A stretch of 64,000 nt of DNA from Corallium rubrum (GCA_964035015.1 OZ036000.1:2741599-2805598); one strand, 5' to 3'. Positions 38,238 through 49,603 are shown, counted from the first letter of the stretch. Program-made: numbers and translations. Notes: generated by a model from the sequence alone, not told the origin.

Positions 38238-38406
38238 GTGTGAGTGGAGTTGTTGGTTCTCTCATGTGGCTCGAGGGTTTTTCAGCAGGTTTCTCCGGGT
38301 TTCCTCCCTCCACAAAATCAACACCATAGTTTCCCCATGCAGTTAATTCTACTAACTATAGTTCCATCAAAGGAAGATGCCATAAGGTTATCAGTATATA
38401 TCTAAA

Positions 38407-38892
38407 CCAGGGTGGAATCCATGTATGTCACGCCGAAGATCTTCGGCGTAGAGTTTGAAAATCCTCGGCGTACTGGGGTGAGATCGTGGCGACTGTCGGA
38501 CTGGGGAATGCAGATGCATCCAGCAACGCAGCACGTCGTTTGCCGGAATTGCCGGTTTGCGATAATCGTGCATATAGTATGGTTATTTCTGGCGGTTATA
38601 AGGCGGTTTTTTTCTTTCGTAACATCAAACGGCCGTGAATTTTCATTCACGTGATTATTAATGCTGCATGTCGTTTGCGAGGAAGGGGCGGTTAACCGCC
38701 AACGGTGGTCAAAGCCAGTAATATTAAATACAGTACAACTTTGCCACGTAATTGCGTAGCACATCGCCGAAAGCCTTGGCGTGGTATTTTGAAGGTTTGG
38801 CGTGAATGGTGTGTCATTCCGAAGACCTTGGCGTGGTATTTTGAAAGCCTTGGCGCATCTTCGGCGTGAGGTTTACACGGATTCCACCCTGG
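38407..38892. mobile_element. MITE with CCAGGGTGGAATCC ends
   Basis: 486 bp, inverted ends CCAGGGTGGAATCC / complement, flanked by TATCTAAA (38399-38406) and CATCTAAA (38893-38900), an 8-bp duplication with one change, suggesting hAT mobilisation. Inner repeats of TCTTCGGCGT and CTTGGCGTG. Confidence 0.75.
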
Positions 38893-39526
38893 CATCTAAA
38901 GACTGTCAGATGTTATACCCTCAATAAATACAGTCACTATTGAGACTCTTTACTCTCTCTATAGTCAATACTTGGACTCGTCAAAACAGAACTCGGAGAA
39001 TTAAATAAGAGGCCAGTCCTATGAACTGGGATCGACGGATCAAAAGTAGCAACAAATAATTTACTTAAAAATTAATGTAGAAGAATTTACAAGCTGAATA
39101 ATTGAAAGAAAATCTTCTTGCGATCTATTAAAACTAAAAAAGAAAGACAGTTGCAAAAAAAAAAGTAATTTCTATGGGTCTAGCGTTTGGCGCGATATTT
39201 CGAAGTTACAAAGCAGTTGTAGGAACAGCATAATTTTTCAACACTATACAGTACTGGTTTCGGTTGAGTCTCAATACAGAGGTTTCTAGTTTCTGGCGTA
39301 ACTTTCATGAAGATGGTGTGTCAAATACCGCCATCAATCTTAATGAATATAGTACATATGTAGTATAATAGTATAGTAATATTTAATTCAGTATTAGTAT
39401 ATAATAATGTGTGATATTATCTAACATGAGTCCTTCTTCCATAAGTCAATAAGCTGTAATGAAATCATTAGTTGACACTTGTCAAGTCTTGTAATAAATA
39501 ATTTATGTTTACTTAAAGGCTAGTTT

Positions 39527-39677
39527 TCACTCAGGAAAATTATCCGCAGGATCGGAACGGACAGGGAAGTTTTCTTTGTCTTGTGAGCTCTCGGTCGGAA
39601 CTAATGACTATAACACAAAAGAAACTTTCCTGTCCGGTCCTATCCTGTGGAAGATTTTCCTGAGTGGAAACTAGCCT
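39527..39677. mobile_element. Fold-back MITE, family B, intact
   Basis: 151 bp, AGGCTAGTTTTCACTC / GAGTGGAAACTAGCCT, flanked by TAA at 39524-39526 and 39678-39680. This is the reference copy for 768-931 and 54966-55444. Confidence 0.8.
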
Positions 39678-40103
39678 TAAGTCATATACTTGTTGTTTCC
39701 GCAATAATTAATACACTGTCGATGAAAATTAAATGAAAGTAGTTGAGTCAATAGGTCATAAAAACGTAACAAAATTCATACTTTTTGGTAATGTTTACAC
39801 GTAAGAAGCCTAAAAATTTAATGTTCTGGGGCAAGTTGTACAGAAAAAGATTTAGCTTGATCCTAGATTAAATGAAAATCATTGAGCAAATGTACTATCT
39901 GCTTAAAAAATTAAGGTTTTTTAAGTAAAACAGTCAGATTTTTTGATTAGTACAAGTCAAGTTTCCAAAAAGTCAGCGCTGGGATATAAAATTGGAAACA
40001 TTTGCATTACATAGTAAATTCGAGGTTCTGATGGTGATAATTCTGGTCAGAGCCGCAAAGGAATAATATCCGAAAAATGCAATAAAATATGTTTCTTTAC
40101 AGG

Positions 40104-40345
40104 GGGAGCACGGGTGCATGGCGTGTGCTGTTAGGACGCTGCCTAGTTAAGCCTAGTTAGACGAGGTTAGTACTTGGATGGGTGACCGTCTGGGAATAAC
40201 CCCCGTACTCCACCAGCTTAGGACTTATGTGAGTAGAGTTTAGTTGGTCTCTTCTGTACTTCGAGGGATTTTCACCGCTCTGGTTTTCCTTCCTCCGCAA
40301 AATCAACATCATCTGGGATAGGAGTGAGAAGCCTTCTGGCTACCT
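40104..40345 (+). repeat. 5S rRNA-derived SINE
   Basis: GTTAGTACTTGGATGGGTGACCGTCTGGGAATAAC at 40163-40199 (key word TACTTGGATGGG) matches the internal control region of 5S rRNA. It is followed by a body with TACTTCGAGGGATTTTC and TTTTCCTTCCTCCGCAAAA. A 5S gene is excluded because the 5' half does not match. SINE3-type elements have this structure. Confidence 0.7.
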
Positions 40346-40480
40346 CTGACTAACGGTCGACCAATAGATAGACAGACAGCACCAAGCTACTTATCAACTG
40401 TCTTTTAATGTTGTCATGTTCAGGATATTTTTTTAATTCAATTGTGTTTCAAAAATAACTTATGTTAATTAAGTTTTTCC

Positions 40481-40609
<129 letters not shown>

Positions 40610-41087
40610 TCCACAAGTAAATAAGCTTTAATGAAATCTTGGTCGACATGCCAAGTTTTGCCAATTAATATACGCCATATAAAATATGCCTTCCTGATCT
40701 GGCTATTTCTGCAGTAAGTATGTTCTAGAAGTTTATTGTCAACCGAAGTCAAAATGTAAAGATATGTGTATATTTTTTGTCAATGTTTAGGAATACGAAT
40801 TGAATGTTTTGGCATAAAAACTAAAGATTTCTGGCACTAAGAGTCACTTGTTTCGAGTACCGAGCAGAGGTAATATTTTTATACGTATTCATTGAAGTGG
40901 GCTGGCGCGTTCGGGTTTAAGCAATTCACAGCGAGATTTTCTGGCGAGTGCTTTTAGCCATAAATAATCCGCGGCCCCTTTTCAAGAGCCATGACGCCTC
41001 TACTGTCAGACATATGACGATTAACTGCTTGCATATGGTGCACAGCAGTTAGCCTGCATGAAGTGATTTGACTTGTATGTAGCGTCT

Positions 41088-41245
41088 TCGTTTTCATGGC
41101 GATAATGTATTATAGATAAGTTTGGTAGAAACACCACGTAAAATATTTATTTGCTAAGCTTTCGGTCTGTTGACCCAGGCCTCTGATGAAAGCCTTGCTT
41201 TGATTAACGCCTGAGTGAACAGGCCGAAAGCTTAGTAAGTGCTAG
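41088..41245. mobile_element. Degenerate Penelope-like terminal pair
   Basis: Both ends of the family at 6669 and 25109 are present (TTCATGGCGATAATGTA; AACAGGCCGAAAGCTTAG), but the hammerhead cores are damaged and the interior is deleted. Confidence 0.6.
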
Positions 41246-41655
41246 AGTGTATAACTAGACAAGCACCAACAACTGTGACGAAATTCACTGAAACTTCTGG
41301 TTTATTTTCAGACTAATAATAGCTGCTAAACTCAGAATAATGATCGATCAAATCTCATTAACTGATGCCACGTGTGAACTGCCTGCATGACCACCTTTGA
41401 GAAAAAATAGCATGCACGAAAATAAACACGCACATGGCCTCCTCCGCACGCGGACAACTCTAACTCTGTACAGGTGCCGGCTCGTGGTCGATATTATGTA
41501 TTCATAGATATTATGTATTATTTATAATTATTTAAGTTCACTTGAGAATGATGTCCAGATGGCATCGAAACGTAGTACTTTTTCATTGCTAAATTTCACC
41601 ATTAAATATTAGTTTGAAGAAGAAGTTGCTTATCAATTAACCATTTACCTCCTTA

Positions 41656-42198
41656 AGCCCTAATCAAACGAGAACGCAAGTCATCGCAAGTTGCAGCATA
41701 GTTAATAGAAAATATACGTGGATTGGAAACCCAGCAAACTTCAAAGCGGTTAACAAGCAGGCTACGATTCATGTTGAAAGGTACATGAAGGTACCAAATC
41801 CTTTGTTTTAGGTTTATTAATATTTAAACAGTACGGTTGAGTGATTGAACCCAAACGTTGCTATTGGATGATTGCTTCATTATACAGAAAACACAATATG
41901 TTCAGTAACCGTGAAAGTGCAAAAATTTCCATAAACCTGAACAAAAACATAAAACAATGACTTTTGTTGAGCTTCCAAACCATGTAGCTATATTTTCTAT
42001 TAACTATGGTTGCAGTCACGCTATCTTAGCCAGCCGCTCTGAATAATTTCCCGTAAATATTATATACCGTGACAAAGTTAAAATTTGTTTAAAACACTCA
42101 TGAAACCTTATTTTGTTAATTTGGGTGTTCGAACGACCGCCACAGAAATTTGTGACTGCCAACTTGCGATGACTTGCGTTCTCGTTTGATTGGGGCCT
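41656..42198. mobile_element. Fold-back MITE hosting a nested MITE
   Basis: Inverted ends AGCCCTAATCAAACGAGAAC / complement, with inner GCAAGTCATCGCAAGTTG mirrored on the right. The CATAGTYAAT element at 41697-42008 is inserted 41 bp from the left end. Confidence 0.75.
41697..42008. mobile_element. MITE, CATAGTYAAT family, copy 2 (nested)
   Basis: 312 bp, flanked by perfect GTTGCAG at 41690-41696 and 42009-42015. About 90 percent similar by eye to the copy at 55040-55346. Confidence 0.85.
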
Positions 42199-42804
42199 AA
42201 AGGCTGTCACTTGCCCAGTAAGATTGTCTGCAGTGGCGTCGCCAGACGTGGGAGAGTAGTGGTGGTGAAGGTGGTGGTTGGTGGTGGAGGGGGGGGGGGG
42301 GGTTAGGGGGGTTGGAAAAATGACGACGTCATCGTAATATGACGATATGTGATATGAAAAAAACGGTAAAAAGAAGATTAAAACTTTTAAACTATAAACG
42401 ATCAAAAAGAGATTAAACAATAGGGAAACTTAAACAACTTATGTTATTTTCATTTTTTTTAAATAAATAGTGAACCTGTTGGCAACATTCCCGTAAAAGA
42501 AGTTCCATTTCTTCATTTCTTCAATAAGTGGTAACAGCAACGTTTGATTGAAAATAAAGAGATAGAAAACACAGCTAGCGTTACAGAACATTAGTAAACA
42601 AACAGTTTTGCTGTCTTCAACGACCACTGGAGGATATACTCATAAACTTTGTTCGACAAGACCAGTTCACACAAGGAGCGAAAAAAGACTGAAGTTTGAA
42701 AAAAACATCTCGACGGAAAAAGAAACATTATTGACAAGAAAAAGAGTTCTAGAAACAGCTTTATATCTTAGTTTAAACCTATTCTCGTTCAAATATCTAC
42801 AACA

Positions 42805-43878
42805 ATGGCGTCCAACTTGAGCTCGGGACTTCAGAATAGTACTCAATCAAGGTATGGAGGACAGTTTGACATAAAATTCCACACTGGTCTCATCCTAATC
42901 TCATCGCTTATTATAACAAGCAATGGCCTCGTCATCGTCTTGTTTGTTACCATGGAGAACCTGCGAAAGGCGGGAAAGTTACTACTCTTGAGCCTCGCCA
43001 TATCAGACCTCACCACAGGACTCGTTACCATTCCTCTGAATATATCATGCGAGGTAACGTTCTCAGCACCGCTGTGCTTAGCGTCTAGCACACTCAATCG
43101 CTTCATTGGTATCTCAACCGTTTATCATATCCTCGCGGTTACCTTCGAAACGTACTACGCCATCTTACGTCCCATGGAACACCGCGTGAAGGTTGAGCGC
43201 AGCAAAGTCCTGGGCTTAGTGTTTGGTATGTGGTTTGCAGCACTGCTGACCGCGCTTACACCATTGTACTGGACACTAGGAATCATCAAGAACGTCAGAA
43301 GCATACCATCCAAAGAATTTCTTCGAAAACAAGCCATTTATGAAATCGTTGTCTTCATCACCGGCTTCTTTCTGCCACTCGCGCTCATGGTTTTCGCACA
43401 CATGCGAATGTTTGCCAAAATTCTCGACGCTTTGAAGTTATTACGCAGCCGCTCTTCGCCCTTAAGTCAGCCAACCTACATGAGTAAATACAAAACAGCT
43501 TTACTTTTCGCTGTTATTCTGCTTGTGTTCACCTTGTCCTGGTCATTCTGGTTCATTATCAGCCTGCTGAAAGCCATTGGTAGTGCCATGCACCCGTTTC
43601 CACTCTGGGCAACGGATAGCCTGACCATAATCAGGTATTCCACGTCATTCATTAACCCATTACTCTATACGTTCTTCCGGCCCGATTTTTACAAAGCCTT
43701 CAAGTCGTTTGTTACGAGAAAGGAAGGAACACGGCGACAATCAGTCAGTGTAACGTACCTTCTGCATGGAGGAAGATTCAAAAGAGATTCGCAAACCAAC
43801 AGCACATTCGTCAGAGAGACCAGCGTTGGTGTGGCCTTACACGGAAACTCTGCTGCGAACAATGATACAAGAATGTGA
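42805..43878 (+). CDS. Class A (rhodopsin-like) GPCR, orphan, single exon, 357 aa
   Basis: Seven hydrophobic segments. Anchors: N40 (1.50, in TSNGLVI), D68 (2.50, LAISD), W143 (4.50), P191 (5.50), and N284-P285 in INPLLYTF (7.49-7.50), followed by a helix-8-like FRPDFYKAFKSF. The DRY motif is replaced by E-T-Y at 115-117, and the TM6 CWxP motif reads S-W-S-F, so the usual proline is missing. Asn4 and Asn11 are potential glycosylation sites. The start lies in CAACAATGG. No intron is seen. TM2 and TM7 recall amine/adenosine/melatonin-type receptors, but the ligand cannot be named. Confidence 0.9.
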   Translation: MASNLSSGLQNSTQSRYGGQFDIKFHTGLILISSLIITSNGLVIVLFVTMENLRKAGKLLLLSLAISDLTTGLVTIPLNISCEVTFSAPLCLASSTLNRFIGISTVYHILAVTFETYYAILRPMEHRVKVERSKVLGLVFGMWFAALLTALTPLYWTLGIIKNVRSIPSKEFLRKQAIYEIVVFITGFFLPLALMVFAHMRMFAKILDALKLLRSRSSPLSQPTYMSKYKTALLFAVILLVFTLSWSFWFIISLLKAIGSAMHPFPLWATDSLTIIRYSTSFINPLLYTFFRPDFYKAFKSFVTRKEGTRRQSVSVTYLLHGGRFKRDSQTNSTFVRETSVGVALHGNSAANNDTRM

Positions 43879-44036
43879 AGATAAGAAGAACTGTAGCTTA
43901 ACACATTTCCACGGCCGTAATTAATTGTAATGCTGAGTATTACTATATAGCTTTGAAGGCCGTTATCTGGTTTTTCGCAAAATGACGCACATTTTAACCC
44001 CACAATTGGGCCCGTGCTTTCTTGCCTGACCACGCC

Positions 44037-44501
44037 TAGTGCTGTGCAAACTCCGGTTTTTTCACCTCCGGCTCCGGCCAAAAACTCCGGCTCCGGCAGA
44101 AAATTTCCAGCTCCGGCATCCGAGGAAAATTCGAAATTTAATGGAAATTTTACGGCAATTTCACATTTCAAAGTGGAAGCACAAGCACTATCTTTGTTTT
44201 TGATTTTAACACTTCGCAACCTCGTACCCAGGGTCTTTCGAATATTTACTCTATGCCTTCAACAGCGAACTTTGAAATGATGCCGTGAACAACGAACTTC
44301 CGAAGTTACGAACTTTGGAAGTTCGTAAGTTCGTTTCGAAGTTCGCAACTAACTTGCGAAGTTCGTCGCCAACTTCGGAAATAACGAACGAACTTCGGAA
44401 CACAATCGGCAAAAGTTATGTGAAATCCTCTGTAAGTGCTGCCGGAGTTTTGCCGGAGCTGAACAAACTCCGGCGCCGGCCCTGGCCGGCGCACAGCACT
44501 A
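44037..44501. mobile_element. hAT-type MITE
   Basis: 465 bp with ends TAGTGCTGTGC / GCACAGCACTA and a perfect 8-bp duplication ACCACGCC at 44029-44036 and 44502-44509. The interior has CTCCGGCTCCGG repeats at both ends and a cluster of GAACTTCG words (44285-44400). The ends are typical of hAT elements. No transposase is encoded. Confidence 0.88.
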
Positions 44502-44954
44502 ACCACGCCCAGAAAATAAATGACGTGACGTCACTTCCGTTTTATTTGTCTAGATGGTGTCAAGGTCAAATGGCAAAGTGAACTATTACTTCAAAATACT
44601 TACATGATATTTATACTCTATAGTTGTTTAGGTTCGTGTTGGAAAATGCCATACGCTTGCATTGTGCTACTGGTTGTACAAATCAAATATCTGATTTTAT
44701 TTTACCTCATCACTGCCTGGAAATCAGAAAGGTAATCCCAAGTAAAAAGTCACGTGATTGAAACCTAAGAATAAGAAAAATGGCCCTTCTAAAATACATT
44801 AATAATTCATGAAGAAAATTCAAAATAAATCGATATTTAATCAGTATTTAGAAATCAGAGAAAGATTTCAGTCAAATTTAGCAAAATTTGAGGTTGATTT
44901 TCTCGTAAAATATTGACTTGTTTGAGAAGTGATATCCAACACCCATCAGTGTTC

Positions 44955-45060
44955 ATCTTCCGATGTCTAAATACAGCCAAGCTGGTTAAAAAACTCGGTT
45001 TCACCTCGTATTTTCAACCTGCTTGGCTGTATTTAGAAATCGGAGGAAAAACACTGACTC
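44955..45060. repeat. Palindrome
   Basis: CCGATGTCTAAATACAGCCA mirrored by TGGCTGTATTTAGAAATCGG, with AACTCGGTTTCACCTCG at the centre. Confidence 0.7.
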
Positions 45061-45284
45061 GTGTTGACTAGACTAGACTATCTTGTTTTCTAACAAGCTT
45101 TTGACTGACTGGACTATCTTGTTTTCTAATACAAGCAAAAACCTTACACCAATATTATTTAAAAAATGCCAAAATACTGTACCCCAAAATTACTGGCTAA
45201 AGTGAGAGATTGGAGGCTAGTTTTGACAGACAAAAATCTCAGGGTTCATTTGAAGATAAATTTACAAAACTATTACAGTACAAG

Positions 45285-45590
45285 ATGTTTAAATAAGTTT
45301 CTGTAAAAAAGTACCACAGGGAGTTGGTACCATAAGTGATTTAATTTACATATACTGTATATAATATAAAATTGTAAATATAAAAAAAGATAACAGAAGG
45401 TAAGCTTCCAAATTGCCTATAACCTTTAAAACAGTACAAAATACTTGAAAATTTCTGTAAAAAAATACTACAGGGATGAGGCACCATATGTACATATATA
45501 TAAGATGTAAAATAGAAAATTGTAAATATCAAAATAGCCAACAAAAGGTAGTTATTGGTACAACTTCCAAACTGCTGATGGTGCAAGCCA
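45285..45590. repeat. Tandem duplication of about 165 bp
   Basis: Two diverged copies of a segment with TTTCTGTAAAAAA, ACCACAGGG / ACTACAGGG and ATTGTAAATAT. No coding signal. Confidence 0.6.
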
Positions 45591-45599
45591 TTGAAGAAG

Positions 45600-46460
45600 A
45601 GATCATGTAAGAGAGATCTTGCTAGTTTATTTGTATTTAAACTGCAATATCAGTTTAAATAACATATATAATTGTACATAAATTATAAAGATAAGTTTCA
45701 AAAGGACTTAGGATGACAGACAGCAAAGATGATATTTTTCAAAGTTTTCAAATAGCATAAAATCTACTTGAAACTACATGTTTCATTCCTTTGCTCTATA
45801 ATTTCCCCCAAAATAGTGGCACGCAACCAGTCACTCAATTTTACCCCATTAAGTGCCCTTATATTCCACATTTATCACACCCATGGACAAAAAGTCAAAA
45901 TGTTTGGGAAAATTTGTTAGTGGACCGTTATGTAGAATTTAGTAGAAATTCAACTTCCTGTATATATAATATATTTACCACTAGTAGAAATTAGAAAAAA
46001 GGCAAAGTACATAAATATATACAATGTAAAGAATATATTGTAAACTATAATATAGAGGATGATGGAGATGTAAGTGTACACAATTTATGTTGACTCAAAT
46101 AATATAAAAAACAAATAAAAACAGAACTACAGAAGCATGGTTTTAGAAACTAAATAAGATATAAGTTAAGAAATTTATTGCCTAGATTGTAAATAATTAA
46201 AAGCATAGTTGTTGTAATTAATTTCCCGTTCAGTCTAAATTAAATTATATATTCCACTTATAAAGAAATAGAAAACTTTTGAGAAACCGAAAAATTGTAG
46301 CTTGTTATTTCGGTTAAAAGCAAAAGAAATAAAACTATTTAACTATCTTACCATTAAGAAGTTCCATCCAAATTATTTAGCAGCTGTTTTTGCTTTCTCT
46401 TTAATGTTTATTGACAAATTTTGTCAATTTATTTTGCCATTTGTACCCAGCAGTGTAAAA
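45600..46460. other. AT-rich interval without recognisable genes
   Basis: Only short frames with AT-driven composition; no repeats with clear ends. Confidence 0.5.
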
Positions 46461-46464
46461 GCTC

Positions 46465-46758
46465 ATGCTTTTCGACGCCATCTTGTTCTTGTTCATGTAC
46501 TCAGTACGTCATGTTAGGAAACATATCATGGTTCCTAAAAAAATTTCGAAAGTAGAAGACCACAATGCAATGCAATATGTTAAAGTGGCGTCGTATATTT
46601 CGCTTCCGAAAAACGGTATATCCAACCGGGATGCTGAAAAGTGTCTAAAACATCTAAACGTCGCCGTAAAAAGGCTAGAGCCGTATTCAGAGACCTTTTA
46701 TTTATTTCTATATAGTTTTTCAGATATTTGTTGCTCATTTATACAGGGAAAACAGTAA
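46465..46758 (+). CDS. Hypothetical small ORF, uncertain
   Basis: 97 codons; the internal segment MVPKKISKVEDHNAMQYVKV ... RDAEKCLKHLNVAVKRLE has ordinary amino-acid composition unlike the repeat ORFs. A possible YY1-like CAAGATGGCGTC is present on the opposite strand at about 46478. No domain was recognised. It ends where the 127-bp satellite begins, and the words CCGAAAAACGG and CAACCGGG inside it resemble that satellite, so it may be a repeat edge or a first exon. Confidence 0.2.
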   Translation: MLFDAILFLFMYSVRHVRKHIMVPKKISKVEDHNAMQYVKVASYISLPKNGISNRDAEKCLKHLNVAVKRLEPYSETFYLFLYSFSDICCSFIQGKQ

Positions 46759-46789
46759 CTAAGGTCTAAATTCGGGCTTAGTTTTTTTA

Positions 46790-47450
46790 CGGTAACTCTC
46801 GGGCTATATCAAATAACGCATCATGACAAAAATGAGGGTGTAGCTATTGTATATTGTAACTGTATGGAGAGTTACCGTCAAAAAACTAAGCCCGGTCGAA
46901 TATACCGAAAAACGGAAATATTCAACCGGGCTATATCAAATAACGCATCATGACAAAAATTAGGGTGTAGCTATTGTATATTGTAACTGTATGGAGAGTT
47001 ACCGTCAAAAAACTAAGCCCGGTCGAATATACCGGAAAATGGAAATATTCAACCGGGCTATATCAAATAATGTATTATGACAAAAAATGAGGATGTAGTT
47101 ATTGTATATTGTAACTGTATGGAGACTTACCGTCAAAAAACTAAGCCTGGTCCGTCGAATATACCGAGAAATGGAAATATTCAATCGGGCTATATCAAAT
47201 AACGTACCATGACAAAAAATGAGAGTGTAGCTATTTAATTAAGAAATAGAAAACATTTTGCGTGTTCACGCATACAGTTATAGAAACACGAGTGGAAGTT
47301 GCAGAACGGGAAATTGAAATGGGGCCGGTCGAATATACCGAAAAACGAAATATTCAACTGGTGAACTGGGCTATATATATCAAATGTTCTGACAAAACTG
47401 ATGGTGTATATTGTTGTAAAAACTAAGCCCAGTCGAATATACCAGAATAT
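46790..47450 (+). repeat. 127-bp satellite array, forward orientation
   Basis: About four copies of a unit with GGGCTATATCAAATAACGC, ATTGTAACTGTATGGAGAG and AAGCCCGGTCGAATATACCG. The last contains a strong hairpin (AGCCCGGT...ACCGGGCT). Degenerates toward 47,400. Confidence 0.88.
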
Positions 47451-47454
47451 GCGT

Positions 47455-47870
47455 TATCATCATGACATCGTTATATCATCACTATCATGACAACATCATC
47501 ATCATTATCATCAACATTATCACCATTATGACATCATCATCTTCATTGTCATTATCATGTTATCATTATCATCAACATCATCACCATTATGACATCATCA
47601 TCTTCATTGTCATCATCATGTTATCAATATTATCAACATCATTACCATCATTATCATCATCATCTTTATTATCATAGCATAATCATTTTCATTATCATTT
47701 ATACCATCAGGACGACATCACTATCATCACCATCAACATCATCATTAACGTCATGACTGATGATGTCATGATGACGATTATTATGATGATGATGATGTAA
47801 TCATTAGTATGATAATAATGATGGTGTTGATTATAATAATAATAAGAAACTGTGTTGATTATGATAACGA
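47455..47870. repeat. (ATC/ATT)n microsatellite between opposed satellite arrays
   Basis: CATCATCAT and TTATCATC units, changing strand sense near 47760 (from CAT-rich to ATG-rich), so this spacer is itself roughly palindromic. Confidence 0.85.
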
Positions 47871-47879
47871 TAGTGTCAT

Positions 47880-48835
47880 TTTTTGTCATGATACGTTATT
47901 TGATATAGCCCGGTTGAATATTTCCGTTTTTTGGTTTATTCGACCTGGCTGTTTGTTGACGGTAACTCCGCTCCGTACAGTTACAATATATAATAGCTCA
48001 TTTTTTGCCATGATACGTTATGTGCGTGATATAGCCCGGTTGAATATTTCCGTTTTCCGGTATATTCGACCGGGCTTAGTTTTTTGACGGTAACTCTCCA
48101 TACAGTTACAATATACAATAGCTACACCCTCATTTTTGTCATGATGCGTTATTTGATATAGCCCGGTTGAATATTTCCGTTTTCCGGTATATTCGACCGG
48201 GCTTAGTTTTTTGACGGTAACTCTCCATACAGTTACAATATACAATAGCTACACCCTCATTTTTGTCATGATGCGTTATTTGATATAGCCCGGTTGAATA
48301 TTTCCGTTTTCCGGTATATTCGACCGGGCTTAGTTTTTTGACGGTAACTCTCCATACAGTTACAATATACAATAGCTACACCCTGATTTTTGTCATGATG
48401 CGTTATTTGATATAGCCCGGTTGAATATTTCCGTTTTCCGGTATATTCGACTGGGCTTAGTTTTTTGACGGTAAGTCTCCATACAGTTACAATATACAAT
48501 ATCTTCACCCTCATTTCTTGTCGCAATACATTACTAGACATAGCCCGGTTGAATATCTCCGTTTTCCGGTATATTCAACCGGGCTTAGTTTTTTGACGAT
48601 AAATCTCGATATAGTTACCACATACAATATCTTCACTCTCATTTCTTGACGCAATACATTACTAGACATAGCCCGGTTGAATATCTCCGTTTTCCGGTAT
48701 ATTCAACCGGGCTTAGTTTTTTGACGATAAATCTCGATATACTTACCACATACAATATCTTCACCCTCATTTCTTGACGCAATACATTACTAGACATAGC
48801 CCCTGTTGAATATATCCCTTTTTTGGTATATCCGT
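47880..48835 (-). repeat. 127-bp satellite array, reverse orientation
   Basis: About seven to eight copies of the same unit as 46790-47450 in inverted orientation. Neighbouring copies near 48080-48400 are almost identical, and those toward 48800 more diverged. Repeated 75-91 codon frames on the minus strand come from the satellite. Confidence 0.9.
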
Positions 48836-48839
48836 TTGT

Positions 48840-49520
48840 GGGGGGCTCTAAAATTTATTTTTCTGTCTTGAGAGTTGGGAGGGTGCTTTGAAATACTAGT
48901 TGGTTTAAAAGGGGGCAGCGGAAGGGCTGCGAAAGGAGGGGGACTATACCCCCCAATATTTCCCAGAAGGGGGCTATGTCCCTCCAATATCTTCGACAAA
49001 GTGGCTAAAAAAGGCCTAAAATTTACTTGGTTGGGGGGGGGGGGGGGAATACACTTTTTATCATTCTATTGACGAATAATTAGCTCCTACAATATAGAAA
49101 AGATCTTCCGCCGCCGCTGGGGCAGCGAAAGAAATATTACGTCTCAGATTTTCTCCCCAGGGCCCCCTTGTATAATGAATAATGAGCAGTCTCTTATTTG
49201 ATATAGCCCGGTTATTACTATTGTTTTTAGTATTATTTGAATAGACTTTGGTGTAAATGCTAATGGTACACGTGGGCTTCGTTACCAGTATTCTTCCCGT
49301 CGTAGCCGTGTTTCATTTCTATTTTCTATAATGTTCTTACATGAAGTATAACGTTATTGCAAGGTTGCATTCCCGGTTGAATGACCATATTAAACTTTAG
49401 CGCAATGACAAGCTCGCAGTGGCAAGCGAGCAAAATAGTCGAGAAAAGGCAACCTCGTATCCTGGGTACGAAGGTTGGTCTTTTTTTTGGAACGGAAAAA
49501 AAACTGGAACCCCCCCCCCC
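48840..49520. other. Interval with poly-G/C runs, no gene
   Basis: Contains a 15-base G run at 49033-49047 and a 17-base C run at 49510-49526, plus a GGGGGCT-rich segment. No gene-like frame. Confidence 0.55.
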
Positions 49521-49603
49521 CCCCCCTCCTACCCCCCTGAATTTCCAGAAAGTTTTGTTTATTGTGAAGTCCTGGGCCTGAGTTCTTGCCACGCGTGTTG
49601 TTT

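Larger units (their letters stand above)
37203..38400 (+). repeat. 5S-like SINE, split by a tandem array and a MITE
   Basis: The head (GGTGGCTAAGCTGTTAGCGCG) is at about 37212, the 5S-like box C (TATTTGGATGGGTGACC) at about 37907-37923, and the tail (TCGAGGGTTTTTC ... TTTCCTCCCTCCAC) at 38238-38330. An unbroken relative is at 40104-40345. The 114-bp array at 37255-37870 and the MITE at 37941-38237 lie inside, so the insertion order can be read. Confidence 0.65.

Noticed and set aside
40160-40200. 5S rRNA gene
   Set aside because: Only the internal box C region matches; the rest of the 120-nt 5S sequence is absent.
41530-41590. Possible hammerhead GATGTCC...GGCATCGAAACGTAG
   Set aside because: GAAAC and a stem are present, but no CTGANGA core could be found in the right place.
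48018-48541. Three near-identical 75-91 codon ORFs on the minus strand
   Set aside because: They recur with the 127-bp satellite period and simply read across its units.
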